In this document: positions 27,862-36,944 of the stretch, piece after piece
Layout of the letters: each line of letters begins with the position of its first letter
How positions within the stretch are numbered: position 1 is the first letter of the stretch
Origin: Labilibaculum sp.
Lineage (GTDB): Bacteria; Bacteroidota; Bacteroidia; Bacteroidales; Marinifilaceae
DNA length: 52,565 nucleotides
Reading direction: 5' to 3'
NCBI GenBank assembly: GCA_016760525.1
Contig: JAESUW010000001.1
Location: forward strand, 1 to 52,565
Made by a program: the position numbers and the translations under genes
The notes under the pieces: generated by a model
The model's input: the letters and a program-made list of their open reading frames with translations, nothing else
Database searches by the model: none
What the model was told of the DNA's origin: nothing

Positions 27862-29745
27862 CTATTCTTTCACAGCTTCACTATTCCATCTCTCCCTTAA
27901 ATAATGGGCAGCCATTTTGGGTTTTCGGTCTCTTGTAAATACCCCTTTATAGTTATAACCACCAAAGCGTATAATAGCCTGGCTTGTTTTAAAGTCTGCA
28001 AAGTTCCATATATGCATACCTGTAACAAATTCTCTTGAATCTGCCACATCGAGATATGCTTTAATAAACTCTTTCTGGAACTCTTCGGTAAACATTTCAA
28101 GTTGTTCTGAGTGAAAGCCAGGATAAGAATCTGCACCAAATTCAGTAACCATACATGGCTTTTTAAATTTCTCATGTAATTTATCCAGCTCTTTTCCTAT
28201 TACATTAGCTCCCATTTCAATATTCCCTGGGCTGGTATACCATCCATAATAACGATTAATCGCAATAACATCGGTTAATGCAAACCAATCCTTAGGTCCC
28301 ATCATAACACCTACATACATCACCAATCGGGTTGGATCCAAAGCTTTCGCCATTTTAAAATGTTCTTCAAACTTTTTATATGCCCTGAGCTTTTCGGCTT
28401 TCGTTTTTCTAACCGCTGAAGAAAAACCTAAACTAGCCTTATCGCTGGGCTCATTGGCAACACACCACATGATTACAGAAGGATGATTTTTATCCCTGTA
28501 TATCATTTCATGCATATATTGCATGCAAATCTCTTGTCTTTTATCCTCCTGGACAGAATCACCACTGAAAAATAAACCAACGGCAGGTGTTTCTCCAATA
28601 ATCATAATGCCTTCACGGTCTGCCATATGATAAAACTCTTCGTCATAAGGATAATGAGTTGTTCGAAAAGAATTGGCTCCTGTCCATTTCATCAATTCAA
28701 AATCCTTGACCATTACAGGAAGTGCAGTACCTCTCCCATTTATCGGATAGTCCTGATGCTTTCCAAAACCTTTAAGAAAAATCGGTTTCCCATTTAATAA
28801 AATTTCATTTTCAGTAACAGAAACTGTTCTAACACCTGTTTCCAAAGAGTATTCATCAACTGTATTTTCACCATCGTTCAATACAACTGTTACATCGTAT
28901 AAATCAGGAGTATCTGGTGACCATAAATGCACATTGGGAATTTCAACAACAGTATTTGCCATGCCATTCTTAAAAATAATCGGCTCAACAACTTCCTGTC
29001 CAAAGCCAGATACTATTATTTTTCCGGAACGAACAACTCCATTTTGTTCTACCAATACATCTAATTTGCCTGTGGTTCCTTCAAAATCAGGGCGAACTGT
29101 TATGTCTTTTATGTATGCTTTATCGGGGACAGAATAAAGCAAGACTGACCTGTTTAAGCCGGCATAAGGAAAGAAATCATAGTTGGCAGCCGGGTAATTA
29201 GGTAAAGAACTTCCGGGAACATTTCCTGTTGGTACTCTTTCAGGAGATAAAATATTTTCAACCTGAATAGAAATCCTGTTTGGAGCATCCCACTTAATAA
29301 AATCATTCAGGGTAAAAGCAAAGGGCACATGGCATCCTTCATGTTGCCCCACAGGATTTCCATTAACCCATATTTTTGCAGCATAAGTAGCATCATTTAC
29401 ACGAATAAATATCTTTTCACCTTTCCAGGACTTAGGAATATAAGTTTCTGTTTCATACCATACCCAGTCCAAATAGTCGCGCATATCAGTAAATTGCTCA
29501 TTCCAGCTTCCCGGAACAGCTATCGAGCGAAATTCTTCAAGACCATTAAACCATTGCTCTTTTTCTCCTACATTGGCAGAATCCTTTTTGAATTTCCAAA
29601 TTCCTGACAAATCAAGCTTATTTCTAAAATTATTTTGACGTGGCGTCAGAGCAATATCCTTAGGATTAGCAAACTTTAAATTCTGAGCAGAAGCACCCAT
29701 CCCCATAAGAATAAGGAGAATAATACTTGTAAATTTTACCTTCAT
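27862..29745 (-). CDS. GH2 beta-glucuronidase (copy B)
   Basis: Secreted GH2 enzyme of 627 residues with a signal peptide (IILLILMGMGASAQ). It is colinear with copy A: VPGSWNEQFTDMRDY in the jelly roll, CVANEPSDK with the acid/base, MVTEFGADS with the nucleophile, and YNYKGVFTRDRKPK with the Asn598-x-Lys600 carboxylate-recognition motif. An insertion of about 15 residues after NEPSDK (KASLGFSSAVRKTKAEK) distinguishes it from copy A and may change the active-site rim. It lies 131 nt upstream of copy A and 74 nt downstream of the GH43 gene, consistent with an operon. The pair probably handles glucuronic acid in different linkages or contexts. Confidence 0.85.
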   Translation of the reverse strand: MKVKFTSIILLILMGMGASAQNLKFANPKDIALTPRQNNFRNKLDLSGIWKFKKDSANVGEKEQWFNGLEEFRSIAVPGSWNEQFTDMRDYLDWVWYETETYIPKSWKGEKIFIRVNDATYAAKIWVNGNPVGQHEGCHVPFAFTLNDFIKWDAPNRISIQVENILSPERVPTGNVPGSSLPNYPAANYDFFPYAGLNRSVLLYSVPDKAYIKDITVRPDFEGTTGKLDVLVEQNGVVRSGKIIVSGFGQEVVEPIIFKNGMANTVVEIPNVHLWSPDTPDLYDVTVVLNDGENTVDEYSLETGVRTVSVTENEILLNGKPIFLKGFGKHQDYPINGRGTALPVMVKDFELMKWTGANSFRTTHYPYDEEFYHMADREGIMIIGETPAVGLFFSGDSVQEDKRQEICMQYMHEMIYRDKNHPSVIMWCVANEPSDKASLGFSSAVRKTKAEKLRAYKKFEEHFKMAKALDPTRLVMYVGVMMGPKDWFALTDVIAINRYYGWYTSPGNIEMGANVIGKELDKLHEKFKKPCMVTEFGADSYPGFHSEQLEMFTEEFQKEFIKAYLDVADSREFVTGMHIWNFADFKTSQAIIRFGGYNYKGVFTRDRKPKMAAHYLRERWNSEAVKE

Positions 29746-29818
29746 AACTTAGGATTAGTTTTTATTTTATTTTTACAATCTTTCTATTTGTTGATTATTT
29801 CCCCTTAATAAGGTGTTC

Positions 29819-31555
29819 TCATTTACACTTAGATTCTAAAACTTTCTCACCTAATGTAATGCCCTGTTCATTAAAGGCATCTATCGTGAAATAGTAATCC
29901 TGTAAACTATTAAGACTATGAATTGTAAGAGAATCACTATCATAAACCTGGTAGTTTTGATATAATTTATCAGGCTTTGTTCCATAACGGATGTTATATC
30001 CTACTGCATCGGGAACCTTTTCCCAGGTTAAGCTTACATTACAAGCATCGGTTACATCGCGTACCAGCTTAAATGATGAAGCTTCTTTTGGCAACTGCCC
30101 TTTTCCTTTTCCAAATATTCTGAATCCTGATACAGCAAATTTACCATCGGGTACACGATAATTTATCAATCTTACATACCTGGCAGACACCTGATTGGGC
30201 AATTCAATATAATCATGTGGGCTATCGACCGTATTTTTGGTTTTATCAACTAATGTTTTCCAATTCTTTTTATCATCAGAATATTCAAGTAAGTATTGAT
30301 AATAAATACCTTCAGATCTTCCCAATAGCGTAGTTCCTTCTTCTGTAAAATTAATTTGCAAAGCACCTATTTTGCATTTATTTTGAAGATCAACCATTAT
30401 CCATTCACCTTTATCTCCTGTTTCAGCACTCCAATAAGTTCGCACATCTTCGTTTACTGCATATTCCTTAGAGTGATCAGATAAAGCAGAAGATACTTCT
30501 ACCGGTTTGTTATATGAAAGCATCATCCACTCCGGTTGATAATCTTCAGGCCCTGACATCTTTTTCTGTGGCATTTTGTGTGGAAAATCACCATAAGCAG
30601 TATATGTATAGAACGTTCCATCTTTATCGAAAAATGCCGGGAAAAGACCAATTCTTCGTTCCAGTCTATTTTTAACTGCAATTACCATAGTTGCCGCATG
30701 CCAGTAATTGCCGTATTTATCCTGAAAAGTACTTCCATGGCCTGCTCCGGCAATAAAACCTTCCGGTTTATATGAGAAAGGATTGTGTTCTGCCAGTTGA
30801 AATGGCCCAAGTGGGCTATTACTTACATATACAGCATCGGCATAGCTTTTAAATTGAGTACCGGGAACTGAATATTGCATATAATATATACCCTTATGCT
30901 TTGTTACCCATGCACCCTCAAGCCATGGTTTCTTGTTAGTTCCATTGTTGTAATCTCCGGAACGTTCCCAACCGTAAATTTCTTTGTTGGTATTTAAAAT
31001 CTTTACTTCATCGCCAATTGGTAACAGCGTTTTTGCATCTAATTCAATTCCTCGAATAGGCAAGCGTGGATGGAGTCCGTGATAAAGGAACAAACGTCCA
31101 TCATCATCCAAAAACAATGCTGGATCAAGTGTTCGAATACCAAGAGAATCCTGGGCAATTTGCCATTTACCCTTCATTGGATCAGCAGACTTATAAATTT
31201 TTTGATCGATGGCCATAAAATAGACAGTATCATTCATGACTACTGCTGTTGGTGCATATTCTTCAATTGGAAGATCTGTACTAATTATTAACGACCATGA
31301 AACCAAATCATCAGATACATAATATCCTCCTGATTTAGATAAGAACATGTAGTATTTGTTTTTAAAAAGTATAACAGACGGATCAGCGGCTTCTCTTCGG
31401 GACGGTTCTGTTAATTGAAACCTGTAATTCAAATTTAAGGGGTTACAAAAAGAGCTTTCGTTGGGGTAACTTGTTTTTGCTTCTTTCTTTGAACAAGACA
31501 AAAACAATAATAACACCAAACTAAATATTAAAAAATTTTCAATGGATTTTTTCAT
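29819..31555 (-). CDS. GH43-like beta-propeller glycosidase with F5/8C and FnIII domains
   Basis: Lipoprotein of 578 residues (lipobox LLLFLSCSKKE). The five-bladed propeller (about residues 35-330) has the expected acidic residues in AADPSVILF, LDPALFLDDDG and WLEGAWVTKHKG. A discoidin-like F5/8C domain (about 360-480) follows, seen in WIMVDLQNKCKIGALQINF and VSARYVRLINYRV. A fibronectin-III-like segment (about 490-575) ends the protein. GH43-type enzymes usually remove alpha-L-arabinofuranose, beta-xylose or beta-galactose; the GH117-like families are alternatives. It is the first gene of the minus-strand hydrolase block, 392 nt downstream of the small secreted protein gene. The discoidin domain suggests glycan binding. 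Confidence 0.75.
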   Translation of the reverse strand: MKKSIENFLIFSLVLLLFLSCSKKEAKTSYPNESSFCNPLNLNYRFQLTEPSRREAADPSVILFKNKYYMFLSKSGGYYVSDDLVSWSLIISTDLPIEEYAPTAVVMNDTVYFMAIDQKIYKSADPMKGKWQIAQDSLGIRTLDPALFLDDDGRLFLYHGLHPRLPIRGIELDAKTLLPIGDEVKILNTNKEIYGWERSGDYNNGTNKKPWLEGAWVTKHKGIYYMQYSVPGTQFKSYADAVYVSNSPLGPFQLAEHNPFSYKPEGFIAGAGHGSTFQDKYGNYWHAATMVIAVKNRLERRIGLFPAFFDKDGTFYTYTAYGDFPHKMPQKKMSGPEDYQPEWMMLSYNKPVEVSSALSDHSKEYAVNEDVRTYWSAETGDKGEWIMVDLQNKCKIGALQINFTEEGTTLLGRSEGIYYQYLLEYSDDKKNWKTLVDKTKNTVDSPHDYIELPNQVSARYVRLINYRVPDGKFAVSGFRIFGKGKGQLPKEASSFKLVRDVTDACNVSLTWEKVPDAVGYNIRYGTKPDKLYQNYQVYDSDSLTIHSLNSLQDYYFTIDAFNEQGITLGEKVLESKCK

Positions 31556-31947
31556 TTTTCAAAGTTTTATAACCCAAAATATTAGCTAAGGAGAGTAGAT
31601 TCTTCTTTATCCACCTTAATGAATATTATACTATGCAGCCATATGAGTTAAACAGATATGAATTCAGGAATTTTATTTCTTTAATAGTTTTAAGAAGTAT
31701 CAGCACAACTTGCAGATAAGCTTTAATTGTTATGAAATTTTGTTTTTAGCTTTGTAAGAAATCCTTAAAAATATAATTCCTCCCAGAAACTTTCATTTAA
31801 CTTCCTTCAATTCGAACTTAACGATAATGGTCTAGAGTAAACAAATTGTCAAAAATAATATGAAGTATTTCCATATATCAGATACTCTAATACTCCAAGT
31901 GAGTAAGTAAAGATAAAGGGTGATGTAACACCACCCTTTTTGCCTTT
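31556..31947. other. Intergenic region between the small secreted protein and GH43 genes
   Basis: This 392-nt AT-rich gap has no convincing coding sequence on either strand. It contains a short hairpin at 31915-31940 just after the small protein gene, and it is the likely site of a promoter for the hydrolase block. I found no confident match to the Bacteroidota -33/-7 promoter pattern with correct spacing. Confidence 0.4.
31915..31940 (-). terminator. Hairpin downstream of the small secreted protein gene
   Basis: On the minus strand, AAAGGGTG and CACCCTTT pair around a 9-nt loop, beginning about 10 nt after the stop at 31948. A T-rich tail (TCTTTACTT) follows. The paralogous module on the plus strand also has a hairpin directly after the small gene (49633-49672), so both two-gene modules seem to end with a structured 3' end. 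Confidence 0.5.
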
Positions 31948-32340
31948 TTATTTGGATCCTTCATCAACAACACGTGTTCCATACGCATCGAACATATCCA
32001 TCATTGTTCCTTCTGTTTTATTTTCATCTACTTTTTCCATAAACAGATATACATCATAACCGCTCGCAACAAAATAACAAGTAACTTCACCCCCTTTTTC
32101 TTCTACTCTGGTTAATTCAGCAGGAACTTTTCCTTCAGATTGGAAAGTACCTTTCAATTTGCCATCAACTCTTTTAAGAATTAAAATTGCATTAGAGTCA
32201 CCACTGGGAGTTCCTTCTACCAATACGTTCCACTTGCCGGCAAAGTAATCATCAGAAGTAGTTTGTGCATTTACTAACACACTACTACTACTACTAATAA
32301 AGAAAATCACCCCTATTAAAATCATTCTTACAATTTTCAT
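31948..32340 (-). CDS. Small secreted DYF-GKW protein (copy A), unknown function
   Basis: Secreted protein of 130 residues. The start at 32340 (MKIVRM) is chosen because the upstream in-frame codon at 32346 is TTG. The signal peptide has a serine-rich core (FFISSSSSVLVNAQ). The mature part is about 105 residues with DDYFAGKWNVLVEGTPSGD, LKGTFQSEGK and a closing EGTMMDMFDAYGTRV; alternating hydrophobic residues suggest a small beta-barrel of calycin type, but I cannot assign a family. The paralogue at 49249-49626 conserves DYF-GKW, GTPSGD, SGYDVY and GSMMDFFDA. Each copy follows a TonB-dependent-receptor-like gene, here by 201 nt. A role as ligand-binding partner of the receptor is an inference from this conserved pairing. 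Confidence 0.7.
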   Translation of the reverse strand: MKIVRMILIGVIFFISSSSSVLVNAQTTSDDYFAGKWNVLVEGTPSGDSNAILILKRVDGKLKGTFQSEGKVPAELTRVEEKGGEVTCYFVASGYDVYLFMEKVDENKTEGTMMDMFDAYGTRVVDEGSK

Positions 32341-32547
32341 AATCAATCAAATTTTAGTTAAAAAATATTTTTTTTTTCAATAAACAAATTTATTGAAACC
32401 AACTATCCCCGAGGCAGAACCAAAGGGCTATTTCGCTGGTTTCATTTTGACCTGAGGATCAAAAGCTGAAATTCTATGTTTAGACTCCCTCTCATGAGGG
32501 AGAACTTATAGGAAACCCCAGAGCAGAGCCCCGAGGAATTCTTTCGA

Positions 32548-34914
32548 TTAAAATTTAAAATCTACTGATAATTCAACTGTTCTTGGACGGATACCTCCAG
32601 CCACTAATGGTCTTCCAATGTAGTCAGCATCGGAAAGAACTTGATCTGCTCCCTGTACTGCACCTTTTACACCTTTCTGATCCAGGAAGTTAACAACCTG
32701 AAGTTTTAATTTCACATTACGACTCATTCGGTAATCAAGACCTCCAAAGTTTTCCCATCGAGAATTATATGTGAAAGCATTTGTTGGGTTACCATATTGT
32801 TTCCCAAAGTAGCGTAAACTAAACCATGCACGCATTTTCCCTCCCATAAATGAGTAGCTGGGATCTATCTCTATAAGTGTTTGTGAAAGCTCTGGTATTA
32901 TCTTGCCTTCATAGTTATAATTTACGCCAAAAGCTCCGAAAGCGAAATTGCGATATTCTGGTTTTTGAAGTGTAATTAAAAAATGGAGGTTAAAATTCTT
33001 AATCGGATTTGTTACAATATCAGTAGTCCATCCCAATGTTTTAATGTCATAAAAAACAGGGCTGAAATCGGCAGTCTCTGTAGGATCAACCGGATTTGTA
33101 ACTTTTGCGTTCGTATATCGATTTTTTTCTTTTGAAATACTGGTCACCTTTGAAACCATGCTAAATTTGGCACCTAAATTTAAGAAAATACCACCACCAT
33201 AATTAACAACCTTTTGTTCAAACTTTTCAGGTAGAGTTGAATTTGGATAACCTCCTGCAGAAGAAGTTAAACCATTTTCATCAATTGGATTATTATTAGG
33301 ATCTCGAAATTTGTAATCCCAATAACTATCTACCCATGAGTTATATGTAAATTCGCCGATCAGACCAAAATTTTTAGTCAATTTAACTGTCGTACTTGCC
33401 ACCGCGACTTTATTCCAGTCATTTTTGAAATCTTTGGTAATCAACAAATCTTGAGATGATATTTGATTTGAAGCAGAAGCATCATGCACTTCATGTTTAT
33501 TTTGATGTTCAATGCGGGCACCAAGACTTAAATCAATCCAGGAAGTCAAACTAAAATCATCTGACACATACAGGGCTAATTTGTTATAGGAATCGTTATA
33601 AACATTTCCATAACCTCCTGCTTTTGGACTCATTAGTCCATTAGGTGTAATGTTTATCTCCATGCCTGGGGCTGCAACATAATAACGATCCAGTAATTGA
33701 GGATTTGCCTCAACAGTATGCATATACATACCACCATACTTAACATACTTACGCTTATTGTAAAAATGAGTAAGTCCCAAACGCAAGTTGTGCTCTTTAA
33801 CTTTTTTGGTAAGTTCAGTCCTACTCAATACAGATCTGTTATCCGATTGTGGAACATTATTATTAATTGTCATTTGTACTGCGCCTTCATAAGCATTTTT
33901 TGTACCATGGTAATAATACTTGTCAGCAGGTCCCCTTTGATCAAATTCAGTAATACCAATGCTTAAAGGGAATGACACGGGGAATGGATTTTTCATGGCT
34001 TGATACATGGATGTGTAGGTCAACTTCCAGCCATTATTGAACTTATGCTCGCCGTTTAAATAGATGTTGTGGGAAATAGAACGACTATTTTCATCATCGT
34101 CCCAATCAGCAAAAGCTGCCTCTCCAGTACGCGGATCATAATAGGGTAACATACCATTACCTAATATATAAGAATCTTTACCAAGGTCGAAATTAGGAAG
34201 TGATTCTGTCTTTCCATCTCCAAGATAACGCAGTGGTTTATAATTCATTAAATACATCTTAGAATCAACCATCTTATAAATCACCCGGACAAAACCTTTA
34301 TTGTAATCCTTTTGAATAGCTCCTTTAACCATAGAAGTTTTGTCATTCCATTGTGTAAACATATAATTGGTGCCATTACCATGACTGAAATTTTGATACA
34401 TACTAAACATGTACCCCCAACCTTTTTTACCTATAGGGCCAGTAATTGTAGCATCGAAACGAGTAGATCCAAAATTATTGCCATAAATAGTAGCATAACC
34501 TTTAAACTTAGAACTAGCTTTACGATCAAAACTTTGAACAGCGAGACCAACTTTCCCCAAAGTTAAAGCGCCTTCTGCAAAAGAAAGTAATCCCATCCTG
34601 GAAAGACTGTTGTCTTTTCTCCAAGAATATAAGGGCATAGTTGGATAATAATAATAAACTACCGGAACATTATTTTCAAGGATAATCATGTCACCTTTAA
34701 ACGGCAAACCAATATTTACATTTCGGGGACCAGAATTGGTTTCCGCATTCAACATTATATTTCGGTTCTTTTCCACTTTTTTTGAGGCAATAGAATCAGT
34801 AGTCAATATCTGCACTTCACTTTTTTTAGAATCTTTTCGTTCTTGTGAGTACACTTGCTTTGCTATACCTAAAGCAAGAACAACACATAAAACACTTAAT
34901 AATCTTTTTTTCAT
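32548..34914 (-). CDS. TonB-dependent-receptor-like outer membrane barrel (copy A), no SusD partner
   Basis: Outer-membrane protein of 788 residues with a signal peptide (LLSVLCVVLALGIAKQVYSQ). After a charged linker, a plug-like part (about 50-135) holds NIMLNAETNSGPRNVNIGLP and MIILENNVPVVYYYYP. The latter resembles a shortened version of the plug segment that normally reads as a ligand-channel VDGVP strand. The remainder is a beta-barrel rich in alternating aromatic strands, ending in VELSVDFKF with the terminal Phe typical of outer-membrane barrels. No carboxypeptidase-like N-terminal extension and no SusD gene is present, so it is not a classical SusC. The copy at 46891 is closely similar throughout. 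It probably imports, or senses, an oligosaccharide released by the neighbouring hydrolases; the cargo is unknown. Confidence 0.7.
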   Translation of the reverse strand: MKKRLLSVLCVVLALGIAKQVYSQERKDSKKSEVQILTTDSIASKKVEKNRNIMLNAETNSGPRNVNIGLPFKGDMIILENNVPVVYYYYPTMPLYSWRKDNSLSRMGLLSFAEGALTLGKVGLAVQSFDRKASSKFKGYATIYGNNFGSTRFDATITGPIGKKGWGYMFSMYQNFSHGNGTNYMFTQWNDKTSMVKGAIQKDYNKGFVRVIYKMVDSKMYLMNYKPLRYLGDGKTESLPNFDLGKDSYILGNGMLPYYDPRTGEAAFADWDDDENSRSISHNIYLNGEHKFNNGWKLTYTSMYQAMKNPFPVSFPLSIGITEFDQRGPADKYYYHGTKNAYEGAVQMTINNNVPQSDNRSVLSRTELTKKVKEHNLRLGLTHFYNKRKYVKYGGMYMHTVEANPQLLDRYYVAAPGMEINITPNGLMSPKAGGYGNVYNDSYNKLALYVSDDFSLTSWIDLSLGARIEHQNKHEVHDASASNQISSQDLLITKDFKNDWNKVAVASTTVKLTKNFGLIGEFTYNSWVDSYWDYKFRDPNNNPIDENGLTSSAGGYPNSTLPEKFEQKVVNYGGGIFLNLGAKFSMVSKVTSISKEKNRYTNAKVTNPVDPTETADFSPVFYDIKTLGWTTDIVTNPIKNFNLHFLITLQKPEYRNFAFGAFGVNYNYEGKIIPELSQTLIEIDPSYSFMGGKMRAWFSLRYFGKQYGNPTNAFTYNSRWENFGGLDYRMSRNVKLKLQVVNFLDQKGVKGAVQGADQVLSDADYIGRPLVAGGIRPRTVELSVDFKF

Positions 34915-35027
34915 AAATCAAAACTTAGTGTTAATAATGGATTAGTCTTTATAACTGCCAGCTAGCAGTTAAAACTCAAATTAGAGTTAAATTCATTTTT
35001 TTTTACGTTTTCATTTTCATAGTTTTT
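34915..35027 (-). promoter_or_regulatory. Conserved leader of receptor copy A with two inverted repeats
   Basis: The 113 nt upstream of the ATG match 46777-46890 almost throughout when read on the minus strand: AAAAATGAAAACGTAAAA-like start, TGAATTTAACTC, and AATC-ATT-TTAA near the start codon. Two inverted repeats are conserved: AACTC/GAGTT (34973-34988) and TAACTGC/GCAGTTA (34952-34971), the loop of the latter differing by one base between copies. Similarity stops abruptly beyond about 35027. These are candidates for a regulator site or leader RNA hairpins. Confidence 0.7.
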
Positions 35028-35619
35028 AGATTGGTTAAAATAATTTATATCGTATGCGGAAATGGCTCAGCAAACGTTTTCGTTTGTTGCGTAAACATAG
35101 TTGAATCTGATATTTTAAACGTTCGGATTTCATTCCCCGTAAAATCAAGGCGTGCTTGTAATCAATATTACACCGTTCGTATTTCACGGGATCCAGCGGG
35201 CAACGACTTACAGCAAGCCTCAATTAAAAAAACAGCAACTAAAAATCCTTTAAAAAGAGGGAAAATCAAACAATAGAAGAAACTAATACCGATTGTTATT
35301 TCGTATGAACCATAGAATTGCTTACAATCCTATAGTTCAATTCAATATACATCGGCACTATGCCAGCTAAGTTACAGTTCACTTATTAAACAGGTATGGC
35401 CGGCATTACACCTCAATAATTCTTAAGCTATAAATAGCCCAAACTGTTTTATAAATGGTATAACATCCCCTCCAACAAAAACAGGAGAATAAAACATCAC
35501 CAAAATCGAATAATGGTTAAGGGAAATGAGAAGAGGCAATTAGCAGGCACATAAAGAAAGTTTATACATTATAGGAGAAGCTTATTATCTTAGGAAACTC
35601 TTACGAATGAACATCCTCA

Positions 35620-35715
35620 CACCAAGCTACAAGAAATAAACCTTTTAGATTCCTCTCCTTCGCTCGGGTCAGGTTGACTTATTAATTTTGAAACCAGAAT
35701 TAGAGTCTTGCTGAT
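35620..35715 (+). repeat. Dispersed intergenic repeat, partial copy
   Basis: Contains ACAAGAAATAAA, CCTTTTAGAT, CTCCTTCGCTCGGGT and ATTAATTTTGAAACCAGAAT. These align with the 3' end of the repeat at 38685-38920 and its extension (AAAAATAAAATCCTTTAGAT, GCTCGGGATAAG, CTAATTTTGAAACTAAAAT). It is in the same orientation as the two fuller copies. Confidence 0.55.
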
Positions 35716-35755
35716 TTAAATAAGCGAATAAGGTTTGGGTCTTTGCCGGATTTTA

Positions 35756-36397
35756 GGCTATTAACCTGAGTTCGATTACTAACTTACTACTATTCAGGCG
35801 TGCCTGATTGTTTATTTAAACTTTATATCGGAAATGTTGTAGGTTATAAGTTGCCAACCTAGAACCTACAATATATAAACTTTCTGACAGGACACCTTTA
35901 AATTCACCACGCTCAGTAGTTTAAGCAATAATTCAAAGTCGAACTCAGGTTATTAACATCAGTTCGATTTAATAGATATCTTTAATCTACTGGCACTCAG
36001 GTAATTTTCATTAGGGATTCCGCATTTAAAATGTTTCCATTGTTATTTTTGGTGCAGAGCACTTTAATATTTGCAGTACATGATTATTTTATTGAAAACA
36101 CCCCCACTTGAGCAAAAAATCTTATTTTTTTTTGCTCAAGCGAGGGGGAATATAGGAAATTACCTGGATCTACAAATATTACGCAGCTCTGCTGCTTGAT
36201 TTATTGCCGTATCAGTTTTTAATGTATTTGCCCTGAAGGTACTGTGGGTGTTTATTGCAAGTAGTAAGACACAAAACAAGGTGGATTTTTTCTTAATACT
36301 TGTGTCTTATTTCTTGACATTTTTCAATTACAAAGGATTAACTTTCAATAAATAAGAGATTTAGACTTGTGCCTTACGTCGAACTCAGGCTATTAAA
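35756..36397. repeat. Three copies of a short TCGAACTCAGG element
   Basis: TCGAACTCAGGTTAA-type sequence occurs at 35756-35775 (minus orientation), 35938-35956 and 36378-36396 (plus). The second copy is followed by an inverted partial copy (CATCAGTTCGATT). They lie only in the non-coding region and look like remnants of a small dispersed repeat. Confidence 0.5.
36101..36148. repeat. Strong inverted repeat
   Basis: Left arm CCCCCACTTGAGCAAAAAA (36101-36119) pairs with TTTTTTGCTCAAG plus CGAGGGGG (to 36148) around a loop of a few bases, with one small bulge. The A- and T-runs flanking the GC arms would make it a bidirectional terminator if transcribed, but no gene ends close to it. A miniature element is also possible. 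Confidence 0.5.
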
Positions 36398-36480
36398 GTT
36401 TGAAAGAAAAAATAAGGTTTAATAACAATTTCAGTAATAAATGAGCCATAAACTTGTTTCTTTTGAACTTCTCTACCATT

Positions 36481-36742
36481 AAAGATACACCGTAACCCAA
36501 TTACGCTTTACTTTTTTTTAACCTTATCCCAAGGCTACCAGAACCTAAAAGTGAGGTAAGCAATTAGTTAGGTTTCTTTTTTTTAGCAGCGAAACAAAAC
36601 ATTCAACAAACGACAATGTATTTTCTAAAAACTTTCAAATAAACCTCCTTACAACAAGTTGGCCAGACATCTCAATGGAATATAATCTTTCAATACACAA
36701 GAGTGAGAAATAAAATCCTTTAGATCCCCGACTTCGCTCGGG
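36481..36742 (+). repeat. Direct repeat copy 1, left of the AraC/outer-membrane pair
   Basis: Shares with 38685-38920, in order and orientation, AAAGATACAC-GTA, GGCTACC-GAACCTAAAAGT, AAGCAATTAG, AGGTTTC-TTTTTT, AAACAAAAC, TTCAAATAAACC and ACAAGTTGGC-AGACATCT. It then continues with AATACACAAG-GTGA, AAATAAAATCC and TTTAGATC-CCCGACTTCGCTCGGGAT. No open reading frame is apparent in it. The two copies bracket the 36945-38537 gene pair. Confidence 0.65.
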
Positions 36743-36870
36743 ATCCGTTTATTGCTATCCTGAAATTGAATCTCGAAAAGCAGGGTATCAAAACAAACCT
36801 GTTCTAAAAGGAAGTCAAGCACAGATTGCTTTACTTGGGAAGAAATTTAAATTTCAAATTAGGCGTTGAG

Positions 36871-36889
36871 CAACGGTTGCAAACCGTTG
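36871..36889 (-). terminator. Hairpin downstream of the AraC regulator
   Basis: CAACGGTT and AACCGTTG pair perfectly around GCA. It lies 56 nt after the stop of the minus-strand AraC gene. There is no T-run after the stem, so a dispersed-repeat hairpin is an alternative to a true terminator. Confidence 0.4.
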
Positions 36890-36944
36890 TGGTTCGTTTT
36901 TTCTTTCACAGAGTTAATAAAGTTTTCTATAATTTAAATCATAT

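Larger units (their letters stand above)
35028..36944. other. Gene-poor, repeat-rich intergenic region
   Basis: About 1.9 kb without a believable gene. Short open frames at 35031-35276 have no recognisable domain and no usable start context. The region holds a hairpin at about 35070-35090 (GCAAACG/CGTTTGT), an inverted repeat at 35836-35872 (GTAGGTT/AACCTAC), and repeats around 35620, 36101 and 36481. An AAGACACAA/TTGTGTCTT pair lies at 36266-36308. Such sequence is typical of degenerate dispersed repeats rather than regulatory spacing. Confidence 0.5.

Noticed and set aside
31840-31880. Bacteroidota -7 box (TATTTTTG on the minus strand at 31850-31857)
   Set aside because: No -33 TTTG at the required spacing, and the region is too AT-rich for the match to be meaningful.
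32548-34914. Classical SusC
   Set aside because: No carboxypeptidase-regulatory-like N-terminal domain, a much shorter plug, total length under 800 residues, and no SusD gene beside it.
35031-35276. Small protein-coding genes on both strands in the intergenic region
   Set aside because: Composition and length look random, no signal peptide or domain, and the two candidates overlap on opposite strands in repeat-rich DNA.
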